A stretch of DNA of 64,000 nt, from positions 2,542,001 through 2,606,000 of the forward strand of contig OZ345370.1 of assembly GCA_977006965.1 (NCBI GenBank). Reading direction: 5' to 3'. A program made the translations under genes and the position numbers. Below the pieces are notes generated by a model. The model saw only the letters and a list, made by a program, of their open reading frames with translations. It did no database searches and was not told where the DNA came from. This document shows positions 63,432-64,000 of this stretch, in pieces (positions within the stretch are counted from its first letter, which is position 1; each line of letters begins with the position of its first letter). This stretch comes from Phymatolithon calcareum. Its lineage: Eukaryota > Rhodophyta > Florideophyceae > Hapalidiales.

Positions 63432-64000
63432 TTAAGACCACTTCGACGGTTTTTTGTATTTCTCCTTCTCGACATCCGTAGCCTTCTTCAGTAGCCAATG
63501 AGGAACAAATTCTAATTGAAACTCTGTCGCAAGATTTTCCCCATTGATATCCTTGACCTTTTCGAGAATTTTGTCCTCACTAGAAGGCAAGTCAAGAGGA
63601 AAGTCCGAGGGAGGCTTGAAGGAGTATTCTCTGATATCTTTTCTCGGTGAGTCATTAGATGACGGGGAGTCGATATCGAAAGGTTGTCAATCGAAACTTT
63701 TCGGAGTAACCGATTTAGAGAAAAGAGACCGCGAAAGTGGATGACTAGCCCAGAGCACAGCTTCTTCTGAATGCTCAATAGCTGATGATGAAGCTTGTAC
63801 TTGATTAGACATAGGAAGAGGTCGCAAGTTATCATTCTCTTGATTGAGGTCGAGCTCAATCTTTTCCCTCTCGTATAACAAAGACGAAGAAGGTACCGTG
63901 CGAATGTCTTCATATGCTACGAGAATCTTGTGACCAGAGCCTTTGGAATTTCGAGACACCTCAACCATGTGCTCCTTCGCGTCTGCACCAAAGCCTATTT
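63428..64000 (-). pseudogene. Partial minus-strand coding remnant running off the window
   Basis: One minus frame is open from the window edge to 63687 (GFGADAKEHMVEVSRNSKGS). It meets TGA at 63684-63686 and continues in the same frame to a TAA near 63428, ending with DIREYSFKPPSDFPLDL, FVPHWLLKKATD and KYKKPSKWS. It is Ser/Glu/Lys-rich and unrecognised. The start lies outside the window. The internal stop suggests decay, unless it reflects a spliced-out junction. Confidence 0.45.

Overview
The window is nuclear DNA from a eukaryote with intron-poor genes. A photosynthetic, red-alga-like organism is the best guess. Two gene products carry plausible plastid leaders (a pyruvate kinase and an RlmC/RumA-type RNA methyltransferase). 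The recognisable host genes are long uninterrupted reading frames; only the PP1 gene clearly has an intron. Several transposon families resemble those I associate with red-algal and other aquatic genomes. No rRNA, tRNA or CRISPR array was recognised.

Region 1 (about 1.5-32.6 kb) is the gene-rich part. It holds a Mn-type cation diffusion facilitator, the RNA methyltransferase, a PP1 catalytic subunit, retromer VPS26, a one-membrane-segment hypothetical protein, a HOOK-domain coiled-coil protein, the TFIIIC TPR subunit (TFC4/GTF3C3), a MiaB/CDK5RAP1-type tRNA methylthiotransferase, pyruvate kinase and a 518-residue membrane protein of unknown function. Neighbours form convergent pairs (VPS26 with the hypothetical; MiaB with pyruvate kinase) and divergent pairs (hypothetical with HOOK protein; TFIIIC with MiaB) with short spacers. 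I see no pathway linking them. One structurally complete Ty1/copia element (6311-11127) is inserted between the methyltransferase and PP1. It has 79-bp LTRs, a GCTGC target duplication, one 1465-codon gag-pol frame and a Drosophila-copia-style half-tRNA-iMet primer site.

Region 2 (0-1 kb and 32.6-64 kb) is AT-richer and made largely of decayed mobile elements. There are at least six 5'-truncated non-LTR retrotransposon copies, most with exact target duplications, and a separate RTE-like LINE remnant. A minus-strand Fanzor (eukaryotic TnpB-like RNA-guided nuclease) pseudogene spans 39.8-42.5 kb. A large tnp2-like transposase gene (45.6-51.2 kb) is split by a nested piggyBac-like element whose removal restores the frame. 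Further on are an unassigned element-like gene with a clear promoter-like upstream region (54.6-56.9 kb), a hairpin MITE, a decayed pogo/Tigger-like transposase and a Crypton-like tyrosine recombinase fragment.

The Fanzor relic, the copia element and the nested insertion are the most noteworthy items. Family calls rest on motif reading without database searches. Starts were moved to the first sensible ATG where the longest open frame began at a non-ATG codon.
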